Source: Scolanthus callimorphus
Lineage: Eukaryota > Cnidaria > Anthozoa > Actiniaria > Edwardsiidae
Direction of reading: 5' to 3'
Assembly: GCA_033964015.1 (NCBI GenBank)
Contig: CM066913.1
Location: 30,641,577 to 30,705,576, forward strand
Length of the DNA: 64,000 nt
The notes under the pieces were generated by a model. That model was given only the letters and a program-made list of their open reading frames with translations. It did not search any database and was not told the origin of the DNA. The translations under genes and the position numbers were made by a program. This document shows positions 1 through 26,587 of this stretch, piece by piece. Numbering within the stretch: position 1 is the first letter of the stretch; each line of letters opens with the position of its first letter.

Positions 1-160
1 TCGGAGAATGGCCCGAAAATTAAATAAGCGCTTATTCGAGTAAATACGGCATCGCACATTTCCTAAATCAGACGATGGAAATGAATGCTTTTTCTGATTC
101 GTCAAGTAACCTGGCTGACAACATGGCGGCTGCTTGAGGCTCTTTAAATTGGTGGAGAAC
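1..160. repeat. Fragment of dispersed repeat (3 copies in window)
   Basis: The stretch with a 'gatggaaatgaatgc' core followed by 'atggcggctg' and 'ggctctttaaa' recurs, diverged, near 22640-23070 and 34480-34672. It lies in the last visible ALG6 intron or beyond it. I see no coding signal in it. Confidence 0.55.
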
Positions 161-416
161 CGAACATGTTTAGTAAATACTCACCAGTCCTTTTGCACGT
201 CCTGTATATTTGCCGAGATGGAGAACATAGTAGGCAGCGCAGTAAAACAGCAACATGACTGGGACGTACGCTAGGGCTAGACCGTCCCTCTCAAGTAGGG
301 GCCACATGCTAGAAAAATACAATTATCGGTTCGCTGTTTTACTATAGCGAGGAGGTAAGGATAATTAAACGAGTCCGTGGTACTATTCTCCATTTTCCTT
401 TGGGGGTGAGAATGTA

Positions 417-1068
417 AAGGCCCGTTTACACTTGCAATTTTTGTCGCGCGAGTCGCGGCGATTTTTCTCGCACGTACGCGTCAACTCAAAATCACTAATG
501 TAAACTAGGCGCAACTCGGCGCGATTTTTGTCGCGTGATGCCGCGGAGATTTCAAACATGTTCGAAACTCTTTGCAACTTCATGCGATTTGAAGACAAGA
601 GAGCACAGAAATCGCACCGGACTTGCATCTCGTTTACACTAGAGAGTTGGAATTGCAACTCCGCGCGAGAAAAATCGCCGCGACAAATGCAACAAAAATC
701 GCAAGTGTAAACCGGCCTTAAGGGGGCAAGGGCAGCCTCATATGCAATGGAAGGCGACGAGCCAACGATACATCATATATGGTAGATCCCGTGCACTCTG
801 TTGAATATCTTTCCAGTCTTACAGAACGTAGCCTGCGTATCGGCTCTAAAGGGAAGGGGAGGGAGTCGGAGCGAACGAAAACCGGAAATTGCGGCCGCAA
901 GGGGTTCTTGGAGGGGAGGAAGAGAGACAGAGCCGGCCCAGAAAGCACTGGGATTCAAACAATTGTTTACGGTTGCCATGGCACCGTCTGGATTCACCCA
1001 ATCACAGTGCTTTCTGGGCAGGCTCCATGTCACGGAACAGTTGATTTATCAGAATCTAGCGTTTTCGG
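417..1068 (+). repeat. Left arm of a 650-bp inverted repeat; contains a 305-bp MITE
   Basis: The first 305 bp (417-721) form a MITE with ends AAGGCCCGTTTACACTTGC and its near-complement, rich in 'tcgcggcgatttttctcgc'. The remaining sequence to about 1068 is unique to this unit. The whole arm is repeated in opposite orientation at 11296-11965. Further MITE-only copies lie at about 29700-30004 and, strongly diverged, 8955-9150. The arm sits in an ALG6 intron. Small ORFs inside it are in repeat sequence and are not genes. Confidence 0.8.
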
Positions 1069-1460
1069 AGCGGTACTTTGAAGCCATTTCGGATCGGATC
1101 AACTTCAAACTTGCCATAAATGTGCTTTGATTATCCCTCCAAGGCCTACTGAAAGCTGAATGCGATGGGAAAAAAATCGAATCGTCGAGAGGTGTTTTTT
1201 TAGTACGGTGCAAGGGCCGGAAGCTGCATACCTTGTGTAAACTGAGATAATGGAACCTGGGGGAGGGAGCGAATTTTTTTACGAACGGTGAGGTGGCCGG
1301 AAACAGCTCGGAGACAAGACACAGCTCAGGAGACAATTAAAGGTAATATATAGATTTAGCCACTGGCTAAAATCGGAGCTCCCGTCTACATATTTTTCTG
1401 TGTCCATAAGACAAAAAGGTTGCCATTGTACATAGCCTATCACCGCCATACCACTTGACT

Positions 1461-1875
1461 AACCACGTAGCTTGCCACTTTCACCCAACTTTTGGTTGTC
1501 TGGGTTCATCCCTTCCAAAGTCTCGTTTGATGACGTTATCGATGACGTCATACCACGTGAACATGCAGTTGCACCCCCTTGCCACTCAGACAACTTTACC
1601 CAAGTTTGGTTGTCTGAGGTTCACTCCCTTCGCGAGATATATTCTTTTTTCTTATGATGACGTCATCGATGGCGTCATACCACGTGACCACGCAGTTGCA
1701 CCCCCTTGCTACTTAGTCAACTTCACCCAAGTTTGGTTGTCTGAGGCTCATCCCTTCCCGAGATATATTCTTTTTCTCCTATGATGACGTCATCGATGAC
1801 GTCATACCATGCGACAATGCAGTTGCACCCCCCCCCCCTTTCCACTTAGACAACTTCACCCACGGTTTGGTTGTC
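1461..1875. repeat. Tandem repeat carrying TGACGTCA palindromes
   Basis: About four diverged units of 109-132 bp, each with 'cacccaagtttggttgtctg' and a 'gatgacgtcatcgatgacgt' block. The CRE/ATF palindrome TGACGTCA or a one-base variant appears twice per block near 1529, 1657 and 1783. The array lies in an ALG6 intron. Regulatory use is possible but only inferred from the motif. Confidence 0.75.
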
Positions 1876-2291
1876 TGAGCTTCATCTCTTCCTGATGTAA
1901 CATCAATAAACGGAGAAGGGTCTTGGTTTACCTGTGGTGGGCGAGCGCGCACCCGACACCCAAATGGGAATACCGCTGAACAATGAAAAAAAGAATTCGA
2001 TCGTATACCTGAGTTATACTTTGAGCTATTGTATTCTTCCTGCGATACCTATGGTGCTCCACTCTGTGGCCTTCGGTCGCTAAGGAGCTCCGCTAATAAG
2101 TCAGCTTTATTTACTAATCATTGGTCTGCCTGTGGTGCAACCTTTCTGAAATAGGTGTATATGAAGTACCTAGGAGCGAAAGGCTCTGGAGGAATCTGAT
2201 GTTGTCAACCAAGATAGTAGATTTGAAGGCCTTCCGGTTTAACGGATTCGTCGCAATTTTGATTAAAATAACGGCAGAGGTTTTTTCTTAC

Positions 2292-16525
<14,234 letters not shown>

Positions 16526-16691
16526 TGTAGCTTGAAAAGAAAAAACAAAAGATCAACAAAACAAGCTTCGATCCACCTCAGCGTTCGTCCGCCATCTTGA
16601 CTTCTGACTAATCTGCGCATGCGTAGTTCGCTACCAGCCTCTTATACCGCGCGGTAACCAAATGCTGTGATGTGAAAATGGCGGACAACAA
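16526..16691. promoter_or_regulatory. Bidirectional promoter between ALG6 and the SAM-like gene
   Basis: Only 166 bp separate the two start codons and no TATA box is evident. Visible sites: TGCGCATGCG (16614-16623), a near match to the NRF1 consensus; ATGGCGGAC on the minus strand (start 16595) and on the plus strand (start 16678), which are YY1-type AAnATGGCGG sites. Each of these two ATGs also opens a 5-codon upstream ORF: MADER-stop on the ALG6 side, MADNK-stop on the other. The latter's TGA overlaps the main ATG as ATGA. Whether these lie in the mRNAs depends on the unmapped start sites. Confidence 0.7.
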
Positions 16692-19600
16692 ATGAAAGAA
16701 GTCTGTGTTCCCGGGCAATTACGGAACGGAATTACCTTCAAATCGGAGGAAGCATTTAACGAGGTATCTTCCTTGATATTATGCTATCATTAGAGCTGCA
16801 TTTATAGCTAAATATGGTCATCTTGTACAGCGAAATCCGTTCCTTTTTGGAGCCTTCTACAAAGTAGCTTACAAGCTAGACATAAACAAATCCGAAAACG
16901 CATCTCAGCGTTTCTTGAGGATCTCGTTTCTTAAATCTAGAATCCGTCATTAATATACCACATCCTGGTTTGGTAAATGTGTTAGAAACTGTATTCGGAT
17001 CAGTTGTTTTAATTGGTTTATTGATTGGATTCGCAAAACAAATGTGATGCTACGGACATGACGGGTTTCACGTTTGTTGGGTAAATCTGAGATCATTGAA
17101 GCGAACAAAGGGAATCACAAGGTGGATTTCTTGGAATTATTGATCTCCGATATTGCTTTAACCTTTTCCATGCTTCTCAATATCAGTGAATGTAATTATT
17201 CTCTCAGATATCGAGGATTTGTTTTCTAAAATGGGTTCTAGTTACATGTGCAACTTGTAACACAAAACTGAGATCTAACTTAAGTGGCTTTCATTTATTT
17301 TGATAATGGATTTAGTTACATTCATGTTCATGGAAACAAAGGATTTGATCTATACTCTATTTGAATTTTATTAGGAATATTTCTGGATTATTTTCTGTTC
17401 AATAACCGTATCGATGAAAAATTGCCACGAAAATTAGAAACGTGAAATGGATAACATCATGATTATCAAACTTCGGCCTTGACTCTGCCGTTTTTCATGA
17501 CTTTTTCACTTCCGTTAAATTATAAACTGTCCTTTGTAAATCCGGATATATTGTTTCCCCTGTTTAAGGGAATATTTTATTAGAAAGAACCAAGAACCTT
17601 AAATATGTCATTGTTTGTTGTTGTCTTAAAATTTAAAATGAACATGTAAAATAACTATAACAATGTACAAGTTCACACCACAGTACCAAAACACATGTCA
17701 CAAAAAATAAATTACTTTTTATTCGTGCATGTATGAGCTGACATTGGAAAAAAAAACAGTCACAAAGTTGGGTTTTCTGTGTCTTAGATTAAGAACCCAG
17801 GATACTGTTAGTTTCTGTAATATCTTAAATTATTTTTTTGTAGTGATTTGATTAGCTGTGGTACCAGTTGTGGTGGCTGTTTTGCTTAGGGAAGATGAAA
17901 AGACCGCATCAATAGTTTCTTATTCTTACTTTTTAGGCTCAAGTTTTCCCAGTGGCTTCAGATTTAATATGGATGCTTATAAAGGGTTATTTCTGTCTTG
18001 GATGAGCTTAACATGCCCGATCTCAAGCCTGTCTTCCTGGAGCACTTTATACAGGTAACCCTTATTTCTGCTTATAGTACCAATAATGTTGAGTTAAGCC
18101 AATTTGATAGTCTGTCATTCAACTGATCTCCAAGGAATTCCACCAAGCAAAAGACGACACTGCCAATGGCTGATTTAAAGCTGTTATGTGTAACTTAGGA
18201 TTTTTTTTATGGTATCACACATTCTCATTTTTCATCCAAACATTGGATATTTTCAGGTCTTCCATCTACCTTCTTATTAATAGGATATCAAGCTTCATTA
18301 ATTAATGCAAATAAAAATACTGATTTAGGTAATGCAAAATTTTGTTAACCTCAATTTCCACACATCATTAATAAAGTTTTGCTTTAATATTGTAGGGAAC
18401 ATTGATTTCACATCTCAGTACCCTAGCTGACTTCAGATCAGACTTTAAAGAAGCAGTGTCATGATTTTGAGGCAAATAATTTAGGTTGCTTAAATGTAGG
18501 TAGTCAAATTCAAACGAAATCAGCAAAATAATCACCTAGGTTTGTTAATAACCTTTCAACTGCTGGATGAGCACAAATTTCAAGTATTTTTGTTTGTTAT
18601 CGAGCGGATGGAATTGGATAACAAAATGACATTTTGATTCAGGGAACAGTTTTCAAACTTGGAAATTTGATAGCGAAAGCTATAAACTTACATAAAATGA
18701 TGCCTATATATTGCAAGTTTCAGTTCCTTTTTCTTTATAACGCTAAATAATAGTATAGTGTAGGATTCTGAGATGTTTAAATGTAGATCACTGCATTGTG
18801 TGGTTTTATAAAAATGTTTCGAAACAACTGTGACACAGCCCCTTATTAATAGAAGAACTGTTTGTTACATAACTGGTGGTGGATTTGATCTTTTATAGCA
18901 TTAACTGTTAATAAGGTTAATGTCTTGATTCATTATTGCTTGCAGTGTTCTACGTAAATTTGTTTAATATTGTTTCCTTTATTTTGAAATCTTTTGCCGT
19001 TTGGCCCTGAAATCTTTATAATTTATTCTTTATATACCTTTGATGATTACTATGTTAAATTTCCTATAATAAGGTACTATGTTGTCTTTAGTTTTTGACA
19101 TCAACAACACTGTTTCTTTAACAGGACAGAACATTACAATACATGGAGACAGAAGAAGAATTCAAGCATTTATTAAGAGTAAGTGGCTGTAGTGAATGTA
19201 TCAGAAAGGCGGGGGCTGCCCTCTCTGTGGTCTGTGACTGCACTGTACACCCCTTATTTCACATTTAGTTAGTTTAGTCAATGCCTAATCATGGCTCCAG
19301 ATAATTATTTCGCTAACATTTTACCTTAGTCTGGCCATAAATGCAATTTGCTGCTAGTAAAGCCGAGAGCCACTGTTTTTGTTATATTATCATTATATAT
19401 ATATTTTTTCTGTTGCCCACCAGGAAATTGAAATTCCACTTGGAAGATGTATCCCTATAATCAAACTCTGGTCCAAATTAGAGGCGAGAAAAGATGCACC
19501 CGATGTTACACAAGGGGCTGATATAATTGATATAAAGAGACCAAGTGTTTAAACAGACCTCTAATGCAGAAGTGCAAGCTGTTGCTGAGACAAATGACGC

Positions 19601-21557
19601 TGAGACGCAGACAACACCACCCAATGAAGAGCCTGTACATCACTACCCACCTAGTACAATGGCATCAGGATATGAACAGTTTAACCAAGAGTTCTATAAT
19701 CAGTACCACTTAATTGGTCAAATGAATAATTTGGGACTAGCCCAACATATGAATGCCCCACAGCCACCCATGAGTTCTGCAGATATGAGAAGGTTTATAC
19801 AGTTTCCTCAAGCACCTCAAGTTTATACCACTCCTCCCATGTGGCAACATAACTATCCCCAGCAGACCCCTATGGGGAAGATCTTGGTACAAGTGGCTGG
19901 TTGGCCGCAGGATCGATGTATCAAGGCGGCCCTATTATAACACCTATAAGCAGAGAGACAAGCCTTGTCCCTCGCCACCTTTGCCATCAGTCCCAGTTGA
20001 TTATGCTGCTGAGGTAAATGGTAATAAGGATCCACCCAGGCTATAGGGCAGGAGAAGTCCCCAGAGATATTAGATGAGCGAGAAGACCGTGCGATAGAGC
20101 AGTTTCTAGTGGCAGAGGAGAAACATCAATCATATGCATCAAAATTAAAAGTTGAGAAACAGCTGGCAGGTAAAGTTTGTTTGTTTGTTCAACCTTGGGA
20201 GCTTTGAGAGGGGAGATGGGAGCATTTAGGGACCAAGTTTATGGGGAGGAGCCTCGAACCTACCACCTTCTTTCCCCTAAAGTGTGTTATTTATAGCTTT
20301 TTTGGATATTTTCAGCCAGGATACAATCATTATGACTACCTTCAGTGCTATACTGTAGAGAGCAAACTTCAAATACATGTATGGCAATGTTCCATGTTCT
20401 TTCCATGCTATAATGGTCAGGGCTTCTGGTGTCTCATGTGGTTGCAGACCTGCAAAATTTGATTAAATCCAGCAAAATTTACCAAACCGCAAAATTCTGT
20501 GAAATCTGTAGTTACAATTTTGCTATGAATGCATAATTACACAACAAAGAGAGATTAAACTCTTATCAGCGACCTTACCAGCAAACTCTTATTTGCCCCT
20601 AAATTTTGCACGAAATCAGCCATTTTTTTCTCATGAATTTGACGTTAAAGTCCCACAAAAATTTGTTTTTTTCCCGCTACCTGCCAGAAGCCCTGTAATG
20701 GCATTGTGCCGTACTGCGTCAAAGCATTTTGATTGGCTTACTATAGTCTTTTTACGCATTGTGATTGGCTGAGTGTCCAAGGAAAGGTTACATTCCATGG
20801 GTGTATCAGGTTCCATACTTTTTACAGTCATACTTACAGTAACTGTGCTATGTCACTCATTTATGTTATGTTTTTTGTAGCAAAAGCAAATGAAATGTCA
20901 GTGAAAGAGAATGCCAAGCCAAACCATAACCACTACCGTGCCCCACAGTCCCCAAGAACACAATCCCCAGCATCATCAACTAGCCATACCAGCCATATGC
21001 CAGCAAGTAATTCCACCAGCCATGTCAAGGTGCAAGCTGTTAGACCTAAAGAGAGTAGTGGCTCATTCAGCAAGATAGATGAGATATCAGTTGAAAGTGG
21101 TACCTGTACTAGTAAGGTTGGTGAAAACTTTAAAAATATTGGCTCAGCAAGCCTTAAAGCATATTTAGAGCAAGTGTTAGCCAGCCATGAGTATATAGAA
21201 GCCACTCAGAGGAGAGATCATAAGAAGGGCTGGCTACCTATAGATGGCAAGCATATATTATCAGCTCGTAAGATACAATTCAAGCCTGTGTGTTGCGACG
21301 AAAAGGGTCGCATGAGACATGGAGTGTCTGTTAGGGGTGCAGATAAATCAGAAGAGTGCTCTAGACATACTGTAGGCAAGGCACCGGCATATTGCACTTT
21401 TGCGCATTCACGAATAGGTGATACCCTGCAGTTTATATGTGTGAAATGCTCTGTAGAGAAGCCCCGCTATACGTTTTGCCAGGATAAAAGAAGCACTGTG
21501 AGTTTATATTTAATCTTGGTCCATATAAGAATCTTGATGGCCAGGTATGGAAATTGA
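16692..21557 (+). CDS. Unrecognised protein: SAM-like domain, Q/P-rich linker, Cys/His-rich C-terminus
   Basis: Exons by splice signals: 16692-16763, 18007-18054, 19125-19178, 19424 to about 20169, 20881-21497. Exons 1-4 join in phase 0 and give a SAM-like helical module at about residues 24-80 (MPDLKPVFLEHFIQ, TEEEFKHLL, IPLGRCIPIIKLWSKLEARK). Exon 4 then becomes Q/P/M-rich but breaks frame four times: a +1 near 19535, and one base short at GGGG 19874-19877, CCC 19930-19932 and CCC 20035-20037. Exon 5 is S/T/P-rich, then has Cys/His pairs (CSRH, CTFAH, CVKC) resembling a degenerate CCCH finger. After 21497 a good donor (GTGAGT) predicts more exons that I could not find; read-through stops at 21557. 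Exon 2 may start earlier than given. The frame breaks could mean a pseudogene, but intact splice phases favour sequence error. Confidence 0.6.
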
Positions 21558-21592
21558 TAGGCAGTTAAGTGCTGTCGAATTATATGCATTAT

Positions 21593-21891
21593 GCCTAAAG
21601 GCTGGCACAGACTAGGGGACAAGTCACAGGGACTAGTCGCGGGGATCAGTCCCCTAGTGTAAACATTTAAGGGACAAATCCCCGAAACAAGTCCCACGTA
21701 CTGTACACACTACGGGAGAATTCGCGGGAACTCGCGAAGGCCTGTTTTTCATTGGCTAGAATTATTTTGGGACGCGGGACCATACACACTATTATTTAGG
21801 CCCCGGGACTGAATTCCAATGCAAAAACGGGAGCACACACTAGTGGACTTGTCCCCGAAGCAGGTTCGTCTAGTCTGTGCCGGCCTTAAGG
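21593..21891. mobile_element. MITE, GGCACAGACTAG family (good copy)
   Basis: Termini 'cctaaaggctggcacagact' and 'agtctgtgccggccttaagg' are inverted repeats. The interior has many GGGAC/GTCCC words. It lies 36 bp past the last recognisable frame of the SAM-like gene. Confidence 0.8.
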
Positions 21892-22240
21892 GCGTGGTCA
21901 AACTTGTACATTAACTGAAGTGCAAGACACCACATTTTAACTAGTCTTATTATTATATTAATAATATTATTTCAAGCATGCATGATGTTTGAGTCAGAAA
22001 TAATCAATATAGTCAATATAGTTCACTGATACAAGTGAAAAGTTCAGTCAAGAGGGAGTCCAGGCTCCCTGGTGCGTTATATTTTTTGTAGTTTGCGCTT
22101 TGCTGCTTTGAAGTGCACAGTCATGTTTGTTTTTATTGAAAAAACTCTTATTATACCTTATACCTTTTATTTTTTGGAATTGGTTGCTCGTGTAAATGTT
22201 GTGTTCAATTCAAAATGTTGTAGATGGTCAGTTTAAAGAG

Positions 22241-22624
22241 TCGCCCCATGTAAGGTAATCCCTAAGACATATATTCCGGATTCCGACCTCCGGTTTTCCG
22301 GATTCCGACCTCCGGTGTTCCGGATTCCGACCTCCGGTATTCCGGATTCCAGACTTCAAAGTTACCCGGATTCCATTGGGGTATCATTTGTTACGAAGGC
22401 TTTCTAAAATTGCCCATTGTAAGATCAGTACGTTTCCTATTCAGCTATTGCAACTGGTAACTAAGTTGAATAATAAGTATAGATTTTCCAGATTCCAAAT
22501 GCACTGTATTCTGAATTCCTTTGAGAGAGAGGATTCCGGATTCGAAATATAAGTATTCCTTGTCAGATATTCCGGATTCCAAAGTCGAAATTCCGTGGAT
22601 TCCGGATTTCCTTACATGGGGCGA
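22241..22624. mobile_element. MITE with TCGCCCCATGTAAGG termini
   Basis: Perfect 15-bp inverted termini flanked by TAAAGAG on both sides (7 bp; perhaps an 8-bp hAT-type duplication with one change). Inside are three and a half units of the 21-bp repeat 'ttccggattccgacctccgg' (about 22274-22345). Confidence 0.85.
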
Positions 22625-22724
22625 TAAAGAGCCCTAGTCAGCCACTCCTTTGTTATTGTTTATTCCATATTAGAAGACGAATTACGTGTAGAAATCGCGA
22701 ATAACCATCTACAAACATACTTGA

Positions 22725-22744
22725 CAGGCCGTAGCCAGGGGCGC

Positions 22745-22783
<39 letters not shown>

Positions 22784-22946
22784 CAAAATGGGCCAAACAG
22801 AAGACTGCAGTCACTTTGGCATACAGCCAGTTTCGTTTATTTGCTTTTTCTAGTGAATTTTGACTAGCGGTTAATAAATTCATACCACGTTGGTCCGCTT
22901 TTTCTAGATTAGCACCCCCCCACAAAAGTCCCTGGCTACGGGCCTG
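22725..22946. mobile_element. MITE with CAGGCCGTAGCCAGGG termini and a 37-base C run
   Basis: Inverted termini CAGGCCGTAGCCAGGG / CCCTGGCTACGGGCCTG flanked by CTTGA on both sides. Adjacent to the left terminus is an uninterrupted run of 37 C (22746-22782). It interrupts a copy of the dispersed repeat also seen at 1-160 and 34480-34672. Confidence 0.8.
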
Positions 22947-23360
22947 CTTGATGTACCGAACCCAATCGAAAATATCGCACTACGTTACCTAAATGGATGC
23001 TTTCTCTGACTCACTATGTGCTAGACTGACAAAATGGAGGCTGACTGTGAGGCTTCTCTTTGCTATGTGACGTCTCACCGATCTTGAGGCGTCTAATGCT
23101 TTTAGTATAATCTCTCAGGTGACGTTTGTGAAATCCAAACTAATATAGTTACGCTTTCTTTTAATTTCAACAAGAAATACTGTATGAGTCCATGAGTCCA
23201 TAGAGTAGATTTCGTTTGACTGCGAAAAAGTTACGGCGCGTACCGTGCCCGTGTCGGCGCTGTGTCTAAGCATTTTGATTGGTTGATCGGTGTATTTCGC
23301 GTAATGTGCTTGGCTGGGTGTTCACGGGAAGGCAAGGTTCCCTGCCAGTGACCATTCTCT

Positions 23361-23557
23361 TACCCAGAGCTCCCCGGCTCGTCTCCTCGCGGGGGAGGCT
23401 CTGGTGACATCCACCTTTGCTGATTGGCTGGTTTTGAACGTTGGTGCATGCGCAGAAAGATCTTTCTCTCAACGGCTCTGTATCAAATCTCGCGCATGCG
23501 TCAGTGGCTGTCACCAGAGCCTCCCCCGCGAGGAGACGAGCCGGGGAGCTCTGGGTA
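23361..23557. mobile_element. Hairpin MITE, CAGAGCTCCCCGGCTCG family, copy 1
   Basis: About 48-bp nearly perfect inverted repeats at the ends (TACCCAGAGCTCCCCGGCTC and complement). The interior holds 'gcatgcgc' words. A truncated second copy is at 40698-40883. Confidence 0.8.
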
Positions 23558-23944
23558 CGACAATGGGCCAGTGACGTGCCTTAACGGTTTTTCAGTCATG
23601 CGTCATGTGCTCTATGGTCTTTCATTTCTTATCTGAAAATGTTTTCTCCTGTAATAATATACTAAATTGTTAAGTACATTAGGAATAAAATTCCTTAATA
23701 TTCTTTTCTCGTGATCATGTTCCACAATGTGGATATTTAAAAAAATAAAAAATCTCTAAATTTGTAGCAGAGATAACGAACTTTCTCTCGGGTTTTAGAC
23801 TCAACGAGCAGCATTCTTCGATAGAACTGTAGAACTCAAGTTTACGCTTAGTTCTCAAACCAACACATGTAAACGAGGCTGTGATGAAAATAAATGACAA
23901 ACATTGATTTGTTTGTTTATGTTGTATTTCTTGCGCATCGCTAA

Positions 23945-24198
23945 TAGTCCGGTTTCGAATTCTCCACTCTGCCGCTGAATATGCATCGGTGGCGCATAAA
24001 TACGGTGGGAGCCTCGGTTTGAAGTAGAAAAAGTTGTGAATATCAACGAGAAACTGATGAAGCTTGAATGTAGACAATAGACAAAACTTTTTGGACTCGT
24101 GGGTATTCGCAACTTTCGGGTTCAAACCGAGGCTCCCACTGTATTTATGCGCCGTTGATGCCTATTCAGCGGTAGAGTTGAGAATTCGAAACTGGATC
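23945..24198. mobile_element. Hairpin MITE, 'gagcctcggtttgaa' family, copy 1
   Basis: Arms of about 75 bp pair imperfectly (ccgctgaata / tattcagcgg; gggagcctcggtttgaa / ttcaaaccgaggctccc). A second copy at 30249-30514 lies in MANF intron 2. The right end is interrupted by the next element. Confidence 0.75.
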
Positions 24199-24363
24199 GG
24201 TCATGGCTAAAAGGGATGGTTCAGAAGGACCTGATTAATAATTCATAGGATAAACAATAGAACGAAGCTACATGACATAACATGACATATGTAGGTTCGT
24301 TCTACCGTGAAGCCTATGAATTATTAATCAGGTCCTTCTGAACCATCCCTTTTAGCCATGACC
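24199..24363. mobile_element. 165-bp MITE with 9-bp duplication, Mutator-like
   Basis: Inverted termini GGTCATGGCTAAAAGGGAT extend about 50 bp on each side. Flanked by AACTGGATC on both sides (24190-24198 and 24364-24372). A 9-bp duplication is typical of Mutator-like elements. Sister copies: 40349-40513 (also 9-bp duplication) and a diverged one at 37742-37905. Confidence 0.9.
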
Positions 24364-25952
24364 AACTGGATCAGTTCAAATGTATTTCAAAGGCATTTGG
24401 TCATTTTGATTTGCACGGAAATGAACCATGACGAAGCGCGAGGGTCTCCTACCTAACCACAGGAAGCCCATCAGGAACTTGGCTGGATTTTCAGGTTTTG
24501 AGCCAGGATTTTAGTAAAATAGGGTCAAACTGTAGGCCGTATTTTTTTGGAATTTGTTTAGGGGATAAATCAGCGTAATCTTTAACGTAATTATCCGAGA
24601 GCAAGTTTGCGAACACCCTGGTTTCCCTACACGTTCGCGAAAAAGAAGCACTTAGGGTCACGGATCACATTTCGTAAAATTCATGTAAATGAGAAATAAA
24701 GGCTGGTTCTCATCACTGGAATGCAAGCGCAGACGCAAGGATGTCAACTCGTACATTTCCCTTAGTGGTTCCGGGGGCGAGCACAAGGGAATGGTGAGAC
24801 GTTGCGTTCCCTTGCACTTGTGTGGCGTCTAGTGAGTAAAGGAACATGCAAGCGCAAGCAATGTTGATTTTTAGGCTTCCACTGATTTTAGGCTTGCGCT
24901 TGCATCACTTTCATTCGCTTAATTGCGCAGGTACTTGTCCCGGTTATAAGTGACATTTACAGCGCGTCACTAGTGGAAGGCGTCCTTCCGTCTCTATTGA
25001 AGAAGGCTGTTGTCCGCCCCCTTCCAAAACAGAGGCCGGCTTGTACTGTAGAGGACGATATAAGGCCTGTATCTCTAACTTGTCAGGTAGCCAAGGTCAT
25101 GGAAGGTTTTAGTTTAGACCGAATACATCCAACTTTGTTTCCCGTCATCGATCCTAAACAGTTTGCTAATATCGGTAGTTCTCTATACACGCCGTAATGT
25201 ACCTTCTCCATCTTGGTCTAGAGGCGCTTGATAAAGACAACTTCGCACTGAATTTCTTTTTTGCGGATTTTTAAAAAGGATTCGATCTGATAGACCATCG
25301 TATTTTTCTCGCGAAGTTGCAGCGCTATAGTTTACATCCCTGCCTAGTCAGGTGGGTTGCCGCCTTTCTCCAGGGACGATCGCAATGCGTTCAGATAGGC
25401 CCCTCGACATCATCCTATCGCTATCTAAATGGAGGTATTCCTCAGGGAACAAAAATGGGTCCCGTGCTGTTTGCAGTTATGGTAGATGACCTTGCTCGTA
25501 CCTGGGTTCCCAGAGCTAAGTATGTTGACGATCTCACCATACTTGAGATTGTACCGCGCAATTCGCCCTCAGTAATGCAGCACATCGTGAATGACGCGTC
25601 AATCATTTCGCTCATACTAATAACATGCAACTAAATCCGATGGAATGTAAGTTTATGCGGGTCGACTTTTTGCAACAACAGTAATGTGTCTCAGCCCATC
25701 GCCGTCGGAGGCACGCACATCGAGTCCGTCCTCGGTGTGCACATCACGTCGGATCTCTCCTGGGCGACACACTGTGACTATGTGATTAAAGGCGAACCGT
25801 AGGCTGTATGCCATCAGGAAGCTTAAGACATGTCGAGTTCCAGAGAAAGATATTGTGGCCATCTACTGCGCGCTTATACGCTCTGTATTAGAGTACGCTT
25901 CAGTGGTCTTTTCCAATCTGCCACAGTATCTTTCCCTGCTCAGCACCATTAA

Positions 25953-26587
25953 GGCATGGCTGACAAACGAATTGTCATAAAACCTAGGGGGTGGTCTAAC
26001 TCCAGTGCTTTCAACTGTTCGGTTATTTAAAGTTTTTCAGCCTGTGCGGGGTTGAAAAATAAGTAAATTTTGGTTGCTGTTTCTATGACAACTTTAAATG
26101 TGACCTTTGAACTCGAAGGTAACGGTTTTTTAAAAAGTGCTCCTGCGGACAGGGAAAGGCTTTAAATCCTGAAAATGTTTAAGTGCCAAGTGACTTAAGT
26201 CTGTGTATATATTGTTGACCTAATTGGAAAAGTTGACTTCTACATTGGGAATCCTATTTTAGGACAATGTGAAATTCGATACCCTTCGATAACTTCTTAT
26301 CCATGTGTGTTGTGCACCATTTCGAATTAGATTTACAAACACCAAGGTGTGTATTATTTTTTCCACTAATTTATTTTTTGCCTCATGCATTTTCCCTGTC
26401 AGCAGGGCAGTTTTTAAAATTCCGTTAAAAATGAGGTTCAAAGATCACATTCCAGGTTGTCATAGAAACGATACTCAAACTTTGTTAAGCTCTGGGTGCT
26501 CTGTGACATGAATTAAGTTTCGTAAAGAAATGAGTAAATGCATTAAATATAGACCACCCCCTACGCTTTTCCTTCCATAGCCATGCC
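25953..26587. mobile_element. MITE in the LINE, TTAA duplication (piggyBac-like)
   Basis: Termini GGCATGGCT on both sides, flanked by TTAA at 25949-25952 and 26588-26591. A further inward inverted pair GGGGTGGTCT lies about 30 bp from each end. Removing the insert and one TTAA rejoins the LINE sequence, so this is a clean insertion. TTAA targets are typical of piggyBac. Confidence 0.85.

Noticed and set aside
23595..23687. Possible last exon of the SAM-like gene (acceptor at 23594, Cys-containing frame, AATAAA at about 23682)
   Set aside because: The stretch resembles a dispersed repeat ('cagtcatgcgtcatg', also seen near 63670) and has no link to the previous exon beyond phase.
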